DNA of 12,264 nucleotides from JACVRU01 sp040905885 (lineage in GTDB: Bacteria > Actinomycetota > Thermoleophilia > Gaiellales > Gaiellaceae): the NCBI GenBank assembly GCA_040905885.1, contig JBBDQR010000014.1:1-12264 (forward strand), given 5' to 3'. The position numbers and the translations under genes are program-made. This document shows positions 11,489 through 12,264 of the stretch, in pieces. The notes under the pieces are model-generated. The model did no database searches, was not told where the DNA came from, and saw only the letters and a program-made list of their open reading frames with translations. Position 1 is the stretch's first letter, and each line of letters begins with the position of its first letter.

Positions 11489-12264
11489 ATGGCCGTTCGT
11501 ACCAGCCCGGACTTCCAGATCCCGAAGATCGTCCACGAGGACGTCGCCGACAACCGGGGCGTGTTCGAGATCGAGCCGCTCGACCGCGGCTTCGGCTACA
11601 CGTTCGGGAACTCGCTGCGCCGCGTGCTGCTCTCCTCGCTGGAGGGCGCCGCGGTCACCTCGGTCAAGATCGAGGGCGTCGCGCACGAGTTCACGACGCT
11701 CCCCGGTGTCCGCGAGGACGTCACGGACATCCTCCTCAACCTGAAGAACCTCGTCTGCATCCTCCACGGCGAGTCGCCGGAGGTCGAGGTGCACCTCGCG
11801 AAGAAGGGCGCGGGCAAGGTCACGGCAGCCGACATCGAGGCGCCGGCCGACCTCGAGATCCTCAACTCGGATCTAGAGATCGCGAACCTGTCCGACAAGG
11901 GCCGGCTCGAGATGACCCTGACGATCGGCCGCGGGCGCGGCTACCTGCCCGCCGAGGACAACCGCGGCGCCGAGCACACGATCGGCGTCATCCCGATCGA
12001 CTCGATCTTCTCGCCGGTGCGGCGCGTCTCCTACGACGTCGAGGCCGCCCGGGTCGGCCAGCGGACGGATTACGACAAGCTCCGGCTCGACATCACGACG
12101 GACGGCTCGATCGAGCCGCGCGAGGCGCTCGCCCGCGCGAGCGAGATCCTGATCGAGCACCTGATGACGTTCGCCAACGCCGACCGCGTCGAGGCCTTCG
12201 GCACGGCCGCGGAGCCGACCGCCGCCGAGCCGTCCCTCGCCGGCGGGATGGAGAACTTCCCGAT
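11489..12264 (+). CDS. rpoA: RNA polymerase alpha subunit, 3'-truncated by window edge
   Basis: Alpha dimers scaffold core RNA polymerase assembly and contact promoters and activators through the C-terminal domain. About 258 codons are visible from ATG 11489, ten bases after the rpsD stop, with AAAGGA upstream. The N-terminal domain is complete: EIEPLDRGFGYTFGNSLRRVLLSSLEGAAVTSVKI, FTTLPGVREDVTDILLNLKNL, GYLPAEDN, IPIDSIFSPVRRVSYDVE and the TDYDKLRLDITTDGSIEPREAL helix region. The linker begins near the end of the window; the C-terminal DNA-binding domain lies beyond it. Confidence 0.97.
   Translation, partial: MAVRTSPDFQIPKIVHEDVADNRGVFEIEPLDRGFGYTFGNSLRRVLLSSLEGAAVTSVKIEGVAHEFTTLPGVREDVTDILLNLKNLVCILHGESPEVEVHLAKKGAGKVTAADIEAPADLEILNSDLEIANLSDKGRLEMTLTIGRGRGYLPAEDNRGAEHTIGVIPIDSIFSPVRRVSYDVEAARVGQRTDYDKLRLDITTDGSIEPREALARASEILIEHLMTFANADRVEAFGTAAEPTAAEPSLAGGMENFP

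Overview
The window is about 12.3 kb of one strand-uniform, high-GC bacterial operon: the joined S10-spc-alpha ribosomal protein cluster with secY, adk, map and infA inside it. All genes are on the + strand. High GC, GTG/TTG starts, short LID-less adenylate kinase, zinc-type S14, S4 and L36, and the order secY-adk-map-infA-rpmJ-rpsM-rpsK-rpsD-rpoA point to an actinobacterium. A deep lineage such as Thermoleophilia is my best guess, but this is inference from style rather than from an alignment. An N-gap beside an 18-base G run suggests a draft or metagenome assembly.

Layout: rpsC (3' part, 1-788), rplP, rpmC, rpsQ, rplN, rplX, rplE, rpsN, rpsH, rplF, rplR, rpsE, rpmD, rplO (to 6849), secY (6859-8112), adk (8120 into the gap at 8746-8755), map (8783-9547), infA, rpmJ, rpsM, rpsK, rpsD (to 11478) and the 5' part of rpoA (11489 to the end). 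Most junctions overlap or are only a few bases apart, as expected for translationally coupled genes. The ribosomal proteins build both subunits, SecY is the export channel, Adk and MetAP serve nucleotide balance and N-terminal processing, IF-1 acts in initiation, and RpoA is the polymerase alpha subunit.

The unusual part is in four junctions. rpsC-rplP, rpsQ-rplN, rplN-rplX and rpsK-rpsD are each expanded by about 100-210 bases of highly palindromic DNA. The first three copies are recognisably one repeat family: long imperfect terminal inverted repeats, a shared 17-base core, and internal hairpins. The fourth holds an inverted copy of just one hairpin module of that family, inside a 35-bp duplication of the end of rpsK. 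The hairpin stems differ between copies by paired, compensating changes.

In all four cases a reading frame begins at or directly after the upstream stop and ends on a stop that overlaps the downstream start codon. The insertions therefore preserve stop-to-start coupling. In at least two copies the downstream Shine-Dalgarno lies in the 3' arm and can pair with the 5' arm at the upstream stop. This candidate family of coupling-preserving palindromic elements is the main discovery target.

Other oddities are an S17 with a roughly 150-residue acidic-then-basic N-terminal extension, long low-complexity C-terminal tails on S3, S5 and L15, and a possible internal promoter or terminator between map and infA.
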